64,000 nt of DNA from Syngnathus acus (lineage: Eukaryota; Chordata; Actinopteri; Syngnathiformes; Syngnathidae): assembly GCF_901709675.1 (NCBI RefSeq), contig NC_051096.1:5111001-5175000 (forward strand), in the 5' to 3' direction. The translations under genes were made by a program, and so were the position numbers. Under the pieces are notes generated by a model that saw only the letters and a list, made by a program, of their open reading frames with translations, ran no database searches and was not told where the DNA came from. Below are positions 22,616 through 34,837 of this stretch, piece by piece. How positions within the stretch are numbered: position 1 is the stretch's first letter; every line of letters begins with the position of its first letter.

Positions 22616-22699
22616 TTGTGTGAAAAGCACAAAACTTTAAGCGGGTGTGACACCTTGGTTTCTATGATGTTCACATTTCCACTCCCACAGCCACACGAG

Positions 22700-24143
22700 A
22701 TGTTGTCCAGACTGCGACCAACTTGGCTCCTGTTTATCCTCCTGTGTTTCACTGCTGCCAATTTGTACTATAAATTCAAATGGAATATGCCAAACTTGTA
22801 TTGGCTCTGGCCGCACAGTGTCTGCAGCTGCCAAAAATGTTTGGCTGAGGGTGCACACGAGTTTAAATCGCTAATGGACGCCTCACCAAAGCCTTTTTTG
22901 TCCATACCAAGTCCAACCACGGAGGATGATTTCAACTGGTGGAAGGTAGATGCACATAGTGTGCAATTACTGTTTCTATATTTATGATTATGTGAAATTT
23001 GGCCTTCACAAAATGCTGTTGCACTAACCGACATATTTTTTTTCAGAAATTGCAGACGGAGCAGCGCTCCTTTGTTTTTTTAAATGAAACTATCAACAAC
23101 CTATTTGCGATTTTTCCGCACGTCCCTCAAGTTGAGCAGCCATCGCCTGACCGTTGCAGGACTTGTGCGGTGGTGGGCAATTCGGGCAATCTCAAAGGAT
23201 CGCACTATGGACCTCTGATCGATCACCATAACATGGTAATAAGGTAAATCGACTGTACCTCGCTGGCGTTTTCTTTCTTGCTTCTGGCCAAGCACGGCCA
23301 TTGAGTTCAACTCTGACCTTTGAATAACAGTCTGATGATTTCTGTAGATTGAACCGCGGGCCCACAAAGGGCTATGAGTCAGACGTTGGCAGCAAGACAA
23401 CTCATCGTGTCATGTATCCAGAGAGCGCCAGCAGTTTGGACAACAGCACTCATCTGGTGTTCTTTCCGTTTAAGATAAATGACCTGCTTTGGCTGCTCAG
23501 GAGCTTTGCCCCTCGGTAGGTGTTATCATTGAAACCCAATACTCATGTTGCCACTCTATAGCTTGGAATGTTAAATTGAAAAAAGAAAAAAAAAAATGGA
23601 GGGCCTAGTTTTATACTGATTATTTCAACAGAGAAAATGGGCAAGAAAACCCAAAGAGGATTGGCAACAAGAACTTGGTGAGTCTAATTGACCTATAAAT
23701 TATCAAATTTCTCCTTTATTTCATTTTTGAGTGTCTTTAAGAGTCTGCCTTTCAACAGGTGATGATCATAAACCCGGCATTTCTGAAATATGTTCATGAA
23801 ATATGGCTGAAAAAGAGAGGCCGCTATCCATCCACTGGATTTATGACCTTGGTGCTCAGCTTGCAACTTTGTGATGACGTAGGTGGCTCTTTATCGTGGC
23901 AGTCATATTAGGAAATATAGTTTAAAAAAAAAAAAAAAAAATCTGGAGACCTATAATTGTGTTTTTCCTCATCAGGTCAGTGTTTTTGGCTTTGGTGCTG
24001 ACAGAGATGGAAATTGGAACCATTATTTTGAGATCCTGAGAAACAAAAAACTGAGAACTGGACCTCATCCTGGCATGCAGGAATATGAGGTCATTCGTGA
24101 GTTGCATCAGAGGCAGATCATTCGTTTTTTTCAAGGACTGTAA
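22700..24143 (+). CDS. ST3GAL1-like alpha-2,3-sialyltransferase, copy 3
   Basis: Third paralogue, 314 residues. Coding exons: 22700-22945, 23047-23243, 23348-23515, 23632-23677, 23759-23878 and 23976-24143, all with GT-AG introns of about 80-120 bp. The start ATG lies 9 bp after a CCCACAG acceptor, so the upstream leader is spliced. Order of features: an N-terminal anchor (residues 8-24); a stem with C42-x-C44-xx-C47, the same spacing as the cysteines of mammalian ST3Gal-I; C119 and C122 before AVVGNSGNL (L motif); NPAF to YPSTG to QLCDD and FGFGAD (S motif); HYFE (motif III); and H-PGMQ-E (motif VS). It is more conventional than copies 1 and 2 and is the better candidate for the ancestral enzyme of the locus. 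Exact orthology (ST3GAL1 versus an st3gal1-like group) needs a tree. Confidence 0.93.
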
Positions 24144-24283
24144 CCTGCTTGGGACTCTCACTCATTCAACATTGATTGGGGTTTATTTACATGCCCTTCC
24201 ATCCAGTTCCTGTTTTTAATATGAGGTATAGAAGGTAAATATATTTATTGTATAACAGTGTTGTCTTCCTTCTAAAAATATCA

Positions 24284-24289
24284 AATAAA
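24284..24289 (+). terminator. Polyadenylation signal of copy 3
   Basis: AATAAA about 140 bp after the stop codon, followed by a T-rich stretch. Confidence 0.65.
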
Positions 24290-24447
24290 AGTTTTTAAAC
24301 TTTTTTTTATGGTTTTAACTACAATATCAAATAGGGATTTGTTTTCAAAACAAACGTGTATTTTGACAGAATAAATGTATTTGATTTTAAATTATTCATT
24401 TAAAATTAAAATGAATTAAAAATGAATACATTTAAAATGAATAAAAT

Positions 24448-25128
24448 CTCACTTACAGCGGGAAAATATAGAATCACAAACAGTTCATCCGAGTAAATGA
24501 TATCTTCCTGGAATGCCTGCGTAAACGTATGTTAATGAACTGCTCATGAATTGATAGGCCTCTTTAAACTCTATATGAGCGTTTTTAATGGGGGCACTGC
24601 CATCTAGCGGTTTAATGTGGAAGTGCAATTTACAATAGCGGTCTTACTAAATTCTGCCGTTTTCACTCATCAGAAATTATTACCCTGAAATAGTAATTAT
24701 CTACAACTAAAAACGGAAAATTGCTGCTTTCTGTGGTGAATTAAACGTTTCATCAAGCTGTTTAATATACAGTTTGAATGTAAAACTAAGTATAAAAGGC
24801 AGATCTCGGATTAAAAAAAGTCCCGTGACGCCATCATTTTAGAACAAAATTAAACTATTTTTAGTAAGTGCAAAATTTGATATTAAACGACTTGATCCAG
24901 CCATTTAATATTCAAACTCCTTTTATTTAGAAATGAAACTGCACTTTGTAAAACTGCAAGCTACACTTCCTGTTTAAAACCGCTAGATGGCAGTGCGCCC
25001 ATTATAAACGCTCATAGTTGCGTTTTATGAGGCAATCCAATTCTCAATGAAAGAGCAGTTCATATTCACAAACATTAGTTTACTCGGATAAACTGTTTGT
25101 AATTATGTTTTAACGCTGGTAAGTGGGA
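24448..25128. repeat. Foldback (inverted-repeat) element
   Basis: The left arm (CACAAACAGTTCATCCGAGT, then GCCATCTAGCGG) is matched in reverse complement by the right arm (CCGCTAGATGGC, then ACTCGGATAAACTGTTTGT). This gives a palindrome-like unit of about 680 bp with degenerate arms. No coding capacity. Confidence 0.7.
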
Positions 25129-25137
25129 GTCGAATAA

Positions 25138-25450
25138 ATGTATGCCGTCAAAATACATGTTTGATCCATCTATTAAATATTAAAACTCCTTTTCCTCAGA
25201 AATGAAACTGCACTATCATTAGTTGCTGCTTTTATACAACGAAAATTAATAATCACAAATGCAGTTTATCCAAGTAAATATTTCCTAGAATGCCTCCGTA
25301 AAATGTTTTTCTTAGCTTTAAATGTTTATAAACTACTCTTGGATTGCGTTTGTAATGGCGTAGTGCCCTCTTGCGGTGTTTATTTGGAAGTGCAACTTAC
25401 AACGACGGTTTTACCAAGTTCTATTTTCATCAGAAATTCTTACTTTAAAA
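25138..25450. repeat. Partial additional copy of the foldback arm
   Basis: It repeats arm sequences of the neighbouring element (AGAAATGAAACTGCACT, then CAGTTTATCCAAGTAAAT, then CCCTCTTGCGGTG). The orientation switches again, so this is a third, incomplete copy. Confidence 0.55.
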
Positions 25451-25659
25451 AAGTAATTATGTGCTACTAAAAATAGAAATTTGCTTTGTGATATATCAAA
25501 CGTTTTATTTAGTTGTTTAAGAGCAGCAACCAATGTTGTACTTTGTTTTATATTTAAATATGCTGCTAAATACATTACACATCTTAGGTGATTTCTGCAA
25601 ATGTTAGTTTTTCAACAAAAAACAAATGAAGACTTCAGTGAGACGGATCAGTTAACCAT

Positions 25660-25992
25660 CATTTAATGCCCCATGAAAGAAACACAAAGGTGACAAAGAT
25701 TCCATTCACAACTTGTGATGTGACATGAGGATTGACTTGCTCTTGGTGATTCTTGTGGTCTTAGTTCCAAGCCAGCGCACGTAAACACCCTTCTCTCAGC
25801 CGTTTCTGCAGTGGATTTCAGCTGAGTGTAGGATGTTTACATGAATTGAGCCCAGATTTGAGAAGAAAAGTTGTCTTGGTCCATGGCGGCGGCGGAGGAG
25901 GCTGGAAGTAGCCGGCGACGGCAAACATCAGACTGAAAGCTTTGCAGGGAAGACAGCTTCCAGTCGGGGATGTTTACAGCCCCATGGACTAC
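25660..25992 (-). CDS. Candidate terminal exon of an unknown minus-strand transcript
   Basis: On the minus strand a strong acceptor (TTTTTTCCTCCCCCAG) precedes a 51-codon open frame from 25992 to a TAA at 25837-25839. The frame starts VVHGAVNIPDW and ends SSQIWAQFM. An ATTAAA signal lies at 25662-25667. I recognise no family. An upstream 60-nt candidate exon (acceptor CTCTTGCAG, donor AAG/GTGACG, about 26260-26320) would join in phase. It could equally be noncoding RNA or chance. Confidence 0.22.
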
Positions 25993-26839
25993 CTGGGGGA
26001 GGAAAAAAAAACCTTGAAAGTAACAAGAAAAAAAGTCATATTACAAGAGGGAAACATTAATTGAATATATTGTACAAGTTCTATATTATTGTCTTTATAT
26101 TTACACTCACGGTGATTGTAATTTTACATGATCGTTTTAAAATTTACCGTCATAATTTCAAGGACTATTGGACTTAAAAAAAAAAACACAAGGAAAAAAA
26201 TAAAAATCAAGTTAGTCTGACGTCACGGGCGTCGTTTAAGGCATTTCTCCGTCACCTTGGCAGCTGCGACTGTGACCTTTGCATGTTTACATGCGTTTAT
26301 TTGAAACGCTTTTGCTGCAAGAGATAAACGCAACATTTCGCGACCTAGCGTGCAGTGACGTGACAATGTAAACAACTGTGAAAAGCTTGAAAGGCCATAA
26401 AGCGACTGTCAAAGTCTGAGCCAAAACAGCCCAAAAAGATCACTTTAAGACACGCGTACTTGCCATTTAAATGCGCCAATGCGTGGAAATGCTCCTCTTC
26501 ATGCGAGCGAACGATTTAAAATAACTTTATTGCACGAAGCGGTTGTTTAAAGCTAAGAAATCAAACTGTTAGCTTGTGCTAGGCTAATGGCTAGCTATAG
26601 CTAGCTTCTCCGTGACCTCAACCTTGTGCTGTCTGACGTCTCCATACCGGGCCGAGTAAAAAGCCTCATTGCGCCGTGTCGACGTCCACTCGACACTGAT
26701 GTTATTTTCACAAGTCATTCAGGACACGTCACGTCCACTCCGGGGCAACCTGTTGTTTATCACCCCCCACCTCCACCATCCCACACACGCACGCACACTC
26801 TGCCATCTTCCATTCACTTGCCTTTATTTTGACCTTATA

Positions 26840-26912
26840 GTTACTCGACACCAACATTGACGTCATTGTCATGGCAACGTAGTCCCGCCCACCACCGCGA
26901 TGATTGGGTTAG
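26840..26912 (-). promoter_or_regulatory. Promoter-like cluster (CCAAT, GC box, CRE), minus orientation
   Basis: Read on the minus strand: CCAAT (26903-26907), GGGCGG (26884-26889), then TGACGTCA (26858-26865). Further TGACGT sites occur to 26218. The order suits a promoter firing leftward into the candidate transcript at 25660-25992. It lies in the most CpG-containing part of the intergenic region. Confidence 0.35.
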
Positions 26913-29900
26913 ACAAATTTGCATTATTTTTACATTTCACGACTTTAAAACATTCAATTTGAACAGAAATCTCAATATAACAAAATAAAATAGTAATACA
27001 TGTATACATTTGCATTTGTTTGTTTGTCTTCCTTTAAAAAAAATAAAATAAAAAAATAACTAATTGAAGTTTGGGTCATATTTAAAGATTGAGGGGAAAA
27101 AATAGTCAAAACGTAAAAGAAAATATTGGTCGATTTGGAAAAATTCAAAATGTAAAATTAAATGTAAAAAAAACCTTATACACTTACTTTAAAATTATAA
27201 CATTAGAAAATGTTAATAATTAGTGGGTCAGGTATACAGTATACAAAATCATATCAAATATACATTCAAAACTAAGAACTTTGCAACAGCTTGGCTCTTA
27301 CAATAATTATCATTGCTTTTAGGGCTTTTCTGTTAGATCACTTGACATAAGTAATCATTTCTGCATCACTTACTTCAATTCGCCACCTAATTAAAAAAAC
27401 TTTTTTTTTTTTGACAGGTTTGACATTATTACCTTTGCCCGAGCACATTACTTACTTACCCGAGGGGACTTGACTTGTCATTGTGCAAGCCACTTGCAAA
27501 AATTATGTAACTTACTACCTTGCCCAAGGACATAATGATTTACAAAATAGGTTATTTAAAGGCACAGGGTAAACTTCATCTAATCAAGTAAATAGACGTG
27601 ACCTCGGTTGAACTGTTTGTGAACATTACAACGTTTCTCCACAAGAGAGCAGGCCGGAGCTTCAGATGTAAACCAAGATTAACAAATGTTTGGAATTATC
27701 ATCCACTGGGATCCACGGGAGAGGAATATGTGCTCTGTAATCTCTTCTTTCACTTGAGAGTTCTTAATATTTCATATGACATAGCTTCACTTGTACTTAT
27801 GAAAAGCCCCAGTGTAGAAAATCCATCTATAACCTAACCAGGAAAATTGATTCCCTTGTCGTTCTGTGTGGTCTGAAATTGCCCAGAGCTATTATAAGAG
27901 AGAGTGATTTTCTCTGTGCACTGGAGCGTAACATACAATTCTTGTTGGCCTTTTTGCCACATATGAACAGAAATATTAGCAATGACAATGTTAAGGAGCC
28001 TTCAACTCAAAAATAGCAGTCTTTTTAGGAGGATGAGGTCAGAGTTCAAAAGCACAGATCACATTTCTAATTTTAGAGTTAAAAAGCAGCCAAAACATCA
28101 TATTATTTTTTTTCTATTGATCCTCTTATTCAGGTTAGTTAATTTATTAAACCAATATTCTCTAAGTAATGTGACTGTGCCCCAGATCCGGGAAGCTGGG
28201 GACAGCTCACTTCCCGTTCGCCGTGAACCTCATTGGTCTTGGAGGATTTATGTTTTGTGTTAAGCAAGGCTGAAGCTACTCATGTTATTTCACTCCATCA
28301 ATAACAAATACATTAACCATATCCAGTCGCTGCAAGCACACTATTAATTTACCACGACCTGTCCCTACAGGGGCCGGATGATTGTTGGAGGCAATGAGGT
28401 GTATCTGCTTACCCCCTCTATGGGACACAGTGTCGCTTCTTGCCCAATCGATGGTCATTGAGTCCGGAGAGGAAGAGGGGGGAAGGCAGGCAGCCAAAGC
28501 ATCTGGCCTCCTCAAGTGACGTTGTCACCTTAGACTGGAGAAGGCGGCACGGGACATTATCCCTGAAAAGGTGAAGAGGTACAATGTAAGAAAGGTTAAT
28601 GAGCTCTCGTTGTAGCCTTTCCGAAATAATCGGTGGACGAGTCGCATGCACTCCTCCTCCATCAACATCAGACAGGCGGAAAATGACATCTTTGATTGGT
28701 TCCATCATGAGACATCAGATTTCCAAAATACATGACAGCCTCATTGTTGATAAATATTAATTTTGTAGCATTACGTGGGACATATTCCATTTTTGATGGC
28801 AGGGGGTCACTTGATGCGGCTTTTGTCTTTAGCTGAGGATTTGGTGTGTGAAATGATATTTCAAGTGATTAAAGGCCATGCTTGAGTGAGGCTGACAGTT
28901 CTAATGGAGAGCAGAAAGTGCTCGTCCGGGCCTAATAGCGACTCGGGCCTCTTGACAGCTGCTGGATGAGCTCAGAGAGACAACCTGTCAAGAAGATCAC
29001 ATGCTTTGTACTATTTATGTTTAAAAAGATATATAAATAAAGATTTCATGTGATGTAAGGTGAGTCACAGGCAGCTTTTTAAATCAATGAAGGGCTGATT
29101 TGAAATGATTAGGAACACCTTTTATGAGTGTAACTCTTGTGTCGAAAGAATTTATTATAAATTAGTTTTTTAAAGGTCAGATTGTCTTTTCAGCTGCTAC
29201 AATCCCAAATTTGATCACGCCCTTCACACCCTAAGAGCTTTAGCCGCACCAAGTTTCTTTGGTCTTACTGCAGTGCGTTTGTGTGTGTTAGCCGTGATGA
29301 CCTTGGTAGAACCGCTAGGCGCCATTGATTTGTTTACCTGTGCACCGCTGACAGTTTCTCATTAGGTTTCTTTTGCACAACATTTCCAGGGCAGGAGACG
29401 GGTGTGTGCACGTCAAAAGCCACCACGCGTGATCAATGTAACTGATGGATGAGCCCCGGCAGTATAATTGCGCTGAATAACTGCTTAATGGCGCCGTTTA
29501 GTAACCACAGCATGCAGTTGGTGCTTCATTTTTTTTTTTTAGGGGGTTGGAGGGAAAGATTCAAATTTTGTTTAAGTTTATTAGATTGGAAAGAAGTTTT
29601 GCTGCTTATCTGAAAAGAACACACAATGGGTGCATTCGGTTTGCTTTCACAAAAAATATGTATCCCCACTTTTGATTCACACTGGCTTTAATTTCGCTAA
29701 ATTTATTATTGTTTTTGTGACTGGCTTCACACTGACAACTGTTTCTAAAACTTTGCCACTCCCATGGAGCTAATTATGATGAGGAAAGTATCAGAGGCAC
29801 CTCACAGTAGTATGTCGTACACATTTTTAGTTTAATACTCCCCCGAAAGCCAAAAATGGTGATGTTTCAATTAGAATATTGTGGAATTGTTTGTTTATTA

Positions 29901-31900
29901 CATCAGCTTATTAATTCTCAGCACATACACTCAACTGAATTGTGATTTAATACAAAACATTCATTTTGATTAGTAGAGCTTGTTACATAAGAAACGATGC
30001 TTTGTAAAGTGTAATAAATTGCTAAAGCTCAGTTTCAGTAGTTTAAATGTAGCTAATAGTGTGCTTAATTTTAAATAATAATTTATCATATTAAACCTAC
30101 TGCTGCTATACGTTTACTTTACAAGCTGGCCGCTAGAGAGCAGTGTTGTCACTACCCCCATACTGCAACTCAGTCATGCCTAAAAAGTCACTTAATGGCT
30201 GTTTAAAGCATCCCCGACTTGCTACTGTGCATTTATTTCGTGTTACAGATCCCCCAAAAGAAAGTGCACGGCCATCATTACCACAAAAATGACATCTAAC
30301 GATCCCTCCGAGTTTGAAGTCTAGCAGACTGCGTTGAAAAACTGATGAGACAAGTGAGTCCGTTCTAATCATGCAAGATGCCTAACTTGTCACATCGAGG
30401 AAGTCAGAGCTTTTGACATCGTTTAGTGGCGGGCGGTTGGCTCAGGGTATTAGACGAATACGTTTTTTACCATGCTGAAAATAACACCGATAAAAAGTAG
30501 AAGCTCTTCTTCCTCGGCAAAGATCTGACAGGACATTCCTTATTTGTTGTACTGCTGCTTCTGGCCTCGTAGGACTTAAATAAAAATATCTTCGGGTGGT
30601 GGGGCTTTGATCGGCACCTTAGACGATGACTTGTTTTTTTGTTTATGAGGACAAGGCGCAACAGATGGCAAGCATATCTATAAATAAAGTGCTCCCCTGC
30701 ATTGGAGATTAGTGCATTTGAGCTGCTTTTTAATGGTCTCGGGCAGAGATTAAAAAGTAAGCTGATTCATAATGCGGTGAATCACTCGTATACCCCAGAG
30801 GGAAGTGAGAAGAGAGCGGGGAAAACAGTCCAAGACAAGAAGTTACACATATAAAGAGGAACATGTTGTCTCCTACTGGTGGTTGAAGTTTCATTAATCC
30901 AGAACGCTCAGCACCTGAATGTATTCATTCAAGCACTTTTGGAGCTCTCATAAATTCTGATCAGACTGCTCCACTGTGTTAAAATAGAAATATCTCCCAC
31001 ATCACAATTTATAAATAGAGTACATATTCCTGTCTTGTTTTTCAAAATTGAATTTTATGAAGGTGAGGAAAAAAAAATTATGTAACCACTGTTGATCTGC
31101 CTACAGATACTGTATAGCCACCCACTTGAGGCTACCTCAGCATCCTCCACAAATATTGACAGGATTATAAATAAAAAAAAAAGCTAACCTACATCGCATT
31201 GTTCTTTCAATCACTTTCTCAAACAACCTTCTCTCTTCCTTTTTCATTAATTCATAAACACGGCCGTGGGGAAAGCATGGCTGACCCGCGAGAAGGTGAT
31301 TGGATTGCCTGAGAACTATTGACAACATGTCTGTCCAATTACAAACAATCAATGGTTTCAACAAGCTAAGAGGACAATTACAGGATGCAGGAGGCTCCTG
31401 GTTGTTAATTTACACCATCACGCACTGACTGTTTCATATATGTACAATTTCAAAACATATTGACCTCGCAAAACGGGAATACATTCCGCTGAATCGGATT
31501 TATGGCTCTTAATCACAGAGGCTGGATTATCGGCCTGGCAAAGCTGTCCCAATGGCAACCTGTGTGCTTTGACACTCAAATAACATCATGTACAATATGC
31601 TGACCATCAGACCACAGTCATGTGAGTGACGTCATCAGTCTAATAATAAATATAAAAGAAGTTTTGAGAACATTAAGATCACCAACGCTACTAACAAAGT
31701 ATATTGATTGACAACTGATCATACAAAAACTGAAGCGTAAAAAATATAAGCATTGTTGTGACTTTCAGCTTGTACCAATATTAAATAATTACACGTTTAT
31801 TTGATATATTTATTTGATATAAAAGCTGTTTATTTCTTTATTTCATTATGTTTTAAAATTTTATTCCGGACACTGCTGTTTTTCTTATAACCACAAAACA
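26913..31900. other. Intergenic region before khdrbs3, no gene recognised
   Basis: About 5 kb with no exon I can assign to a family. No C2H2 zinc-finger exon (expected if zfat lay here) is readable. Open frames at 27598-28708 show no domain. The stretch at 29400-29520 is a candidate conserved noncoding element. Confidence 0.5.
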
Positions 31901-31904
31901 AAAA

Positions 31905-32060
31905 TCAAGGTGCGCCACTTATGCGCTAGTGCGATTCAGGACCATGGATAGCTCCTGCGCTTAGCCCCGCCCGCTTCTCCTCTGTCCAATCAGAAGGCGG
32001 CTTAGCTGGACAAGTCAGGAGCGAGCTTCAGGCACACTGTAAGCCCACAGAGGCGAGGGC
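31905..32060 (+). promoter_or_regulatory. khdrbs3: khdrbs3 promoter region
   Basis: A GC box (CCCCGCCC at 31965-31972) and a CCAAT box (CCAATCAG from 31986) lie 260-360 bp before the start codon. The stretch is relatively CpG-rich and has no TATA box at the expected distance. This fits a housekeeping/neuronal CpG-type promoter with an untranslated leader of about 290 bp. The start site is not determined. Confidence 0.55.
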
Positions 32061-32321
32061 AAGCACGGCAGGGGAACTTACAGTGAAGCTCCACTCGAAT
32101 GGGATAAATACAACAATATTAACGCTCCGATTAGCCTCACTTTTTGTATTTGTGTGCGTGCGAGCGAGCCCTGGACTGGAGGGGACGAAAAATGCACTTC
32201 TAACACCAGATATCAGCGTCGTCTTCTCCTTTTTGGACAACGGAACCGCTCGACGCGTACTCAAGTTTTCCTCGAAGTGCACCTGAAGAGGATTTTTTTT
32301 CGGGGGCCAGGGACGGACAAC

Positions 32322-32412
32322 ATGGGGAGCGAACAATACTTACCGGAGCTTCAGGCGGAGAAGGAAATGCTCGACCCGGCTTTCCAGCACTCTCTGCGGC
32401 TGCTGGAGCAAG
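32322..32412 (+). CDS. khdrbs3: khdrbs3 coding exon 1
   Basis: Encodes residues 1-30 (MGSEQYLPELQAEKEMLDP to RLLEQ), the first half of the QUA1 dimerisation helix-turn. It ends in phase 1 at CAAG/GTAAGA. The start is fixed by alignment with the conserved YLPEL-x-AEK-x-x-LDP beginning of the family; this protein has one extra residue compared with human. Confidence 0.93.
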
Positions 32413-34816
32413 GTAAGATTTGATCGTGCAACGGGGAAGCGACACCTCATTAGGTACACCTAATCAGATCCAATTAAGATTGATTTCTTCTGATTGACTG
32501 AAGATTCAGAATTCTGAAGGGAAAAAGCTGACCAGGGTTAATATAACTTCTTAGATGATGCAATCTTTTTGGTTCTTTTTTCCAATTTTGTTGGTTTTCA
32601 GACAGTCACACATTGGTAGTGGCATACAGCTGGCTTGGCTTCAATTTCTACTCACTGATTGGTAGTGTGATTGGTTGTCAGCTTCAAGATTTATATCCAC
32701 TTAAAAAAACATGTTTATTAAAGTCTCTAAATAAAAAAAATCACCAAATAAAAGCAAAATGGTGAAATCGAGAAGTCCTATTTTAGTTGGATCAAAACGC
32801 AGCATCTTATAGGTCGGATTTAAATTTATACACACTTTGATCACATCTTAAGGGGTTTGGAAAGTTTGTCTAGCATCGCTGTGAAAAAGCAAATTTCAAA
32901 CGAGTTGATAGCTGACTGTTGTAATTTATCTCGGCGTAGCCCTGCGGAACGCCTCACCAGCAGCACGAGGAACACGTCCAGTGTAAACATTCACTAACTA
33001 ATTTATACTTTCATGTGCTCAGCTTGTCCCGTGTTGCCTCTGCTTCCCCAAACTGTTTTTTATGCTCCCCCCCCCAAAAAAATTGAGGCAATTTCCTTCC
33101 TATTATATTCATCTTCCACCTGTACATAATATGAATAGGCTATTTTTTCAATTCAGAGCTGAAATGATTTTCCCAAAGAGTTCAACCGGACAACACGGCG
33201 AGTTGAAAAATCAATCTGTGACCTTTTATGAAGTAAGCACAACTTGGCAGTGCAAGAAAAAAAAAAAAGTCTGTCACCACTCTAAAAGCGGCAAATACTG
33301 TTATCTCGCTTTTACACAACAGATGGAACACGCCGCTGTTTCATTTATTCTACCATCTTGCTGATGAATTTTCAATTTGGTTAGGCTACTGCCAAGAGGA
33401 ACTGTAGTTAGAGCATACAAACGGGGAATATAAAATTATTCCAGGTCTGGAGAGAGTTCTTTTCAAATGAAATGAAGGGAGTATTCAGTAGGGGAAGCCC
33501 AGGGACTCTTTCCAGCGTGGCTCTTCTCTCTTAAGTACTTTCCAGATGTCCCTCAAACGAGCAGGAAGTGCTTTACGTCAATATTTTGAACATATGTCAA
33601 GATTTTGTCAATGATCAGCTATTATGTCCATTTTTAATTGGATATTCCACAGTTGCATGGACCAAACTTTATCAGCTGGCTTGCACTCACAGCCCCCCCA
33701 AAAAACCTACCTGTAATCGCTTCAAACTGTCAGTTTTGAGATAAGTATCCTCATTTTGGAGAAAGATGCCTCATGGTTAATTTATACATCTCATCAGCAG
33801 AGCAGCGGGGGGGGGTATTTTTAGCCGCGCTTAAATTTGGCCTCAAGTGTGAGCACTTTGTGGGTGAGGATGCCCAGAAGTGAGGGAAAATCAGCTTTGG
33901 CATGGGATCAAAGGGAAGAGATAGCGATTTGTTCGTGGGGGGAAACAGTGCACGATAACGATCTTCCGATCCCCGGCTGGTTGACGTGCCGAGCCACACA
34001 GCGAGCGGTCCCGACTGGTCCCTGCGAAAGCGCCGGCAGGAGACTCGACCCCCTGCTCGCTGGAGTGAACTTGCTGTAAGAGGGCAGACGAGGGAGCACC
34101 GTGCTGCTTTGCATTCAGACGAGCTGAGCCCGAGTGTTTGCGCAGCTCTTCCGAAATATAGGCCAGGCACCTGCGAAAACCAAATAGCACCTCTTTATCA
34201 TGCTCACGTTGGTTCTCATCTCAATTGCTGCCCCATTAATGAGACGCTGATATCGTAATCGGCATTATTATCGAAAATTTGTATCGTGGCCCATACGGTC
34301 ACTCTAAAGCTGAAATATCTGGTTGTCACACTTGAATGGTTCTGAAATGGGCACATGAGTCAGAGCTTTTGAGCACCGTTGTTGTTCAAATGATCCATCA
34401 ACATATTGCAGGGATGCAATTGCCATTTGGTGCAAAGCTTACTTTGGATTCAGCTGTCGAGACTGTCAAATTTTGCCCAAGCCGCCTTTAGGCCGTCGAC
34501 TCTCAATCAAAGTTATGCGATAAAGTGTCTTAAATAATACATCTTGCAACCTCCATGCTATTTTAGATGGGATGTAAAAATAGGAGGATGACGAGTGATG
34601 ATGTTGGACAATTGACATTCCAGGTAATAGTCACGTCCCGTGATCCGACCCAAGATTACGGTAGCGGCCAAATAGCTCAGCTCTAATTTCATACACGATT
34701 TAATCACTGTCATTACCGCTGCGACCAAACGACAAGTTGGCCAACCTGACTTGCTCCAAAGGCAGCAGTGGGCTAATGGTGTTACTTTGTCATTTTTGAC
34801 AACATGTGAACTCCCC

Positions 34817-34837
34817 CCCCCACACACACACACATAT
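34817..34837. repeat. Compound poly-C/(CA)n tract
   Basis: A run of C passes directly into CA repeats. The same architecture recurs at 39386-39416 and near 4272. Confidence 0.8.

Noticed and set aside
25884-25940. Plus-strand ATG frame MAAAEEAGSSRRR as a gene start
   Set aside because: It stops after 17 codons with no consensus donor, and the minus-strand frame over the same bases has better splice and poly-A context.
33751-34258. Overlapping open frames of 80-139 codons in khdrbs3 intron 1
   Set aside because: Several frames on both strands are open together because of composition; none shows a domain or exon borders.
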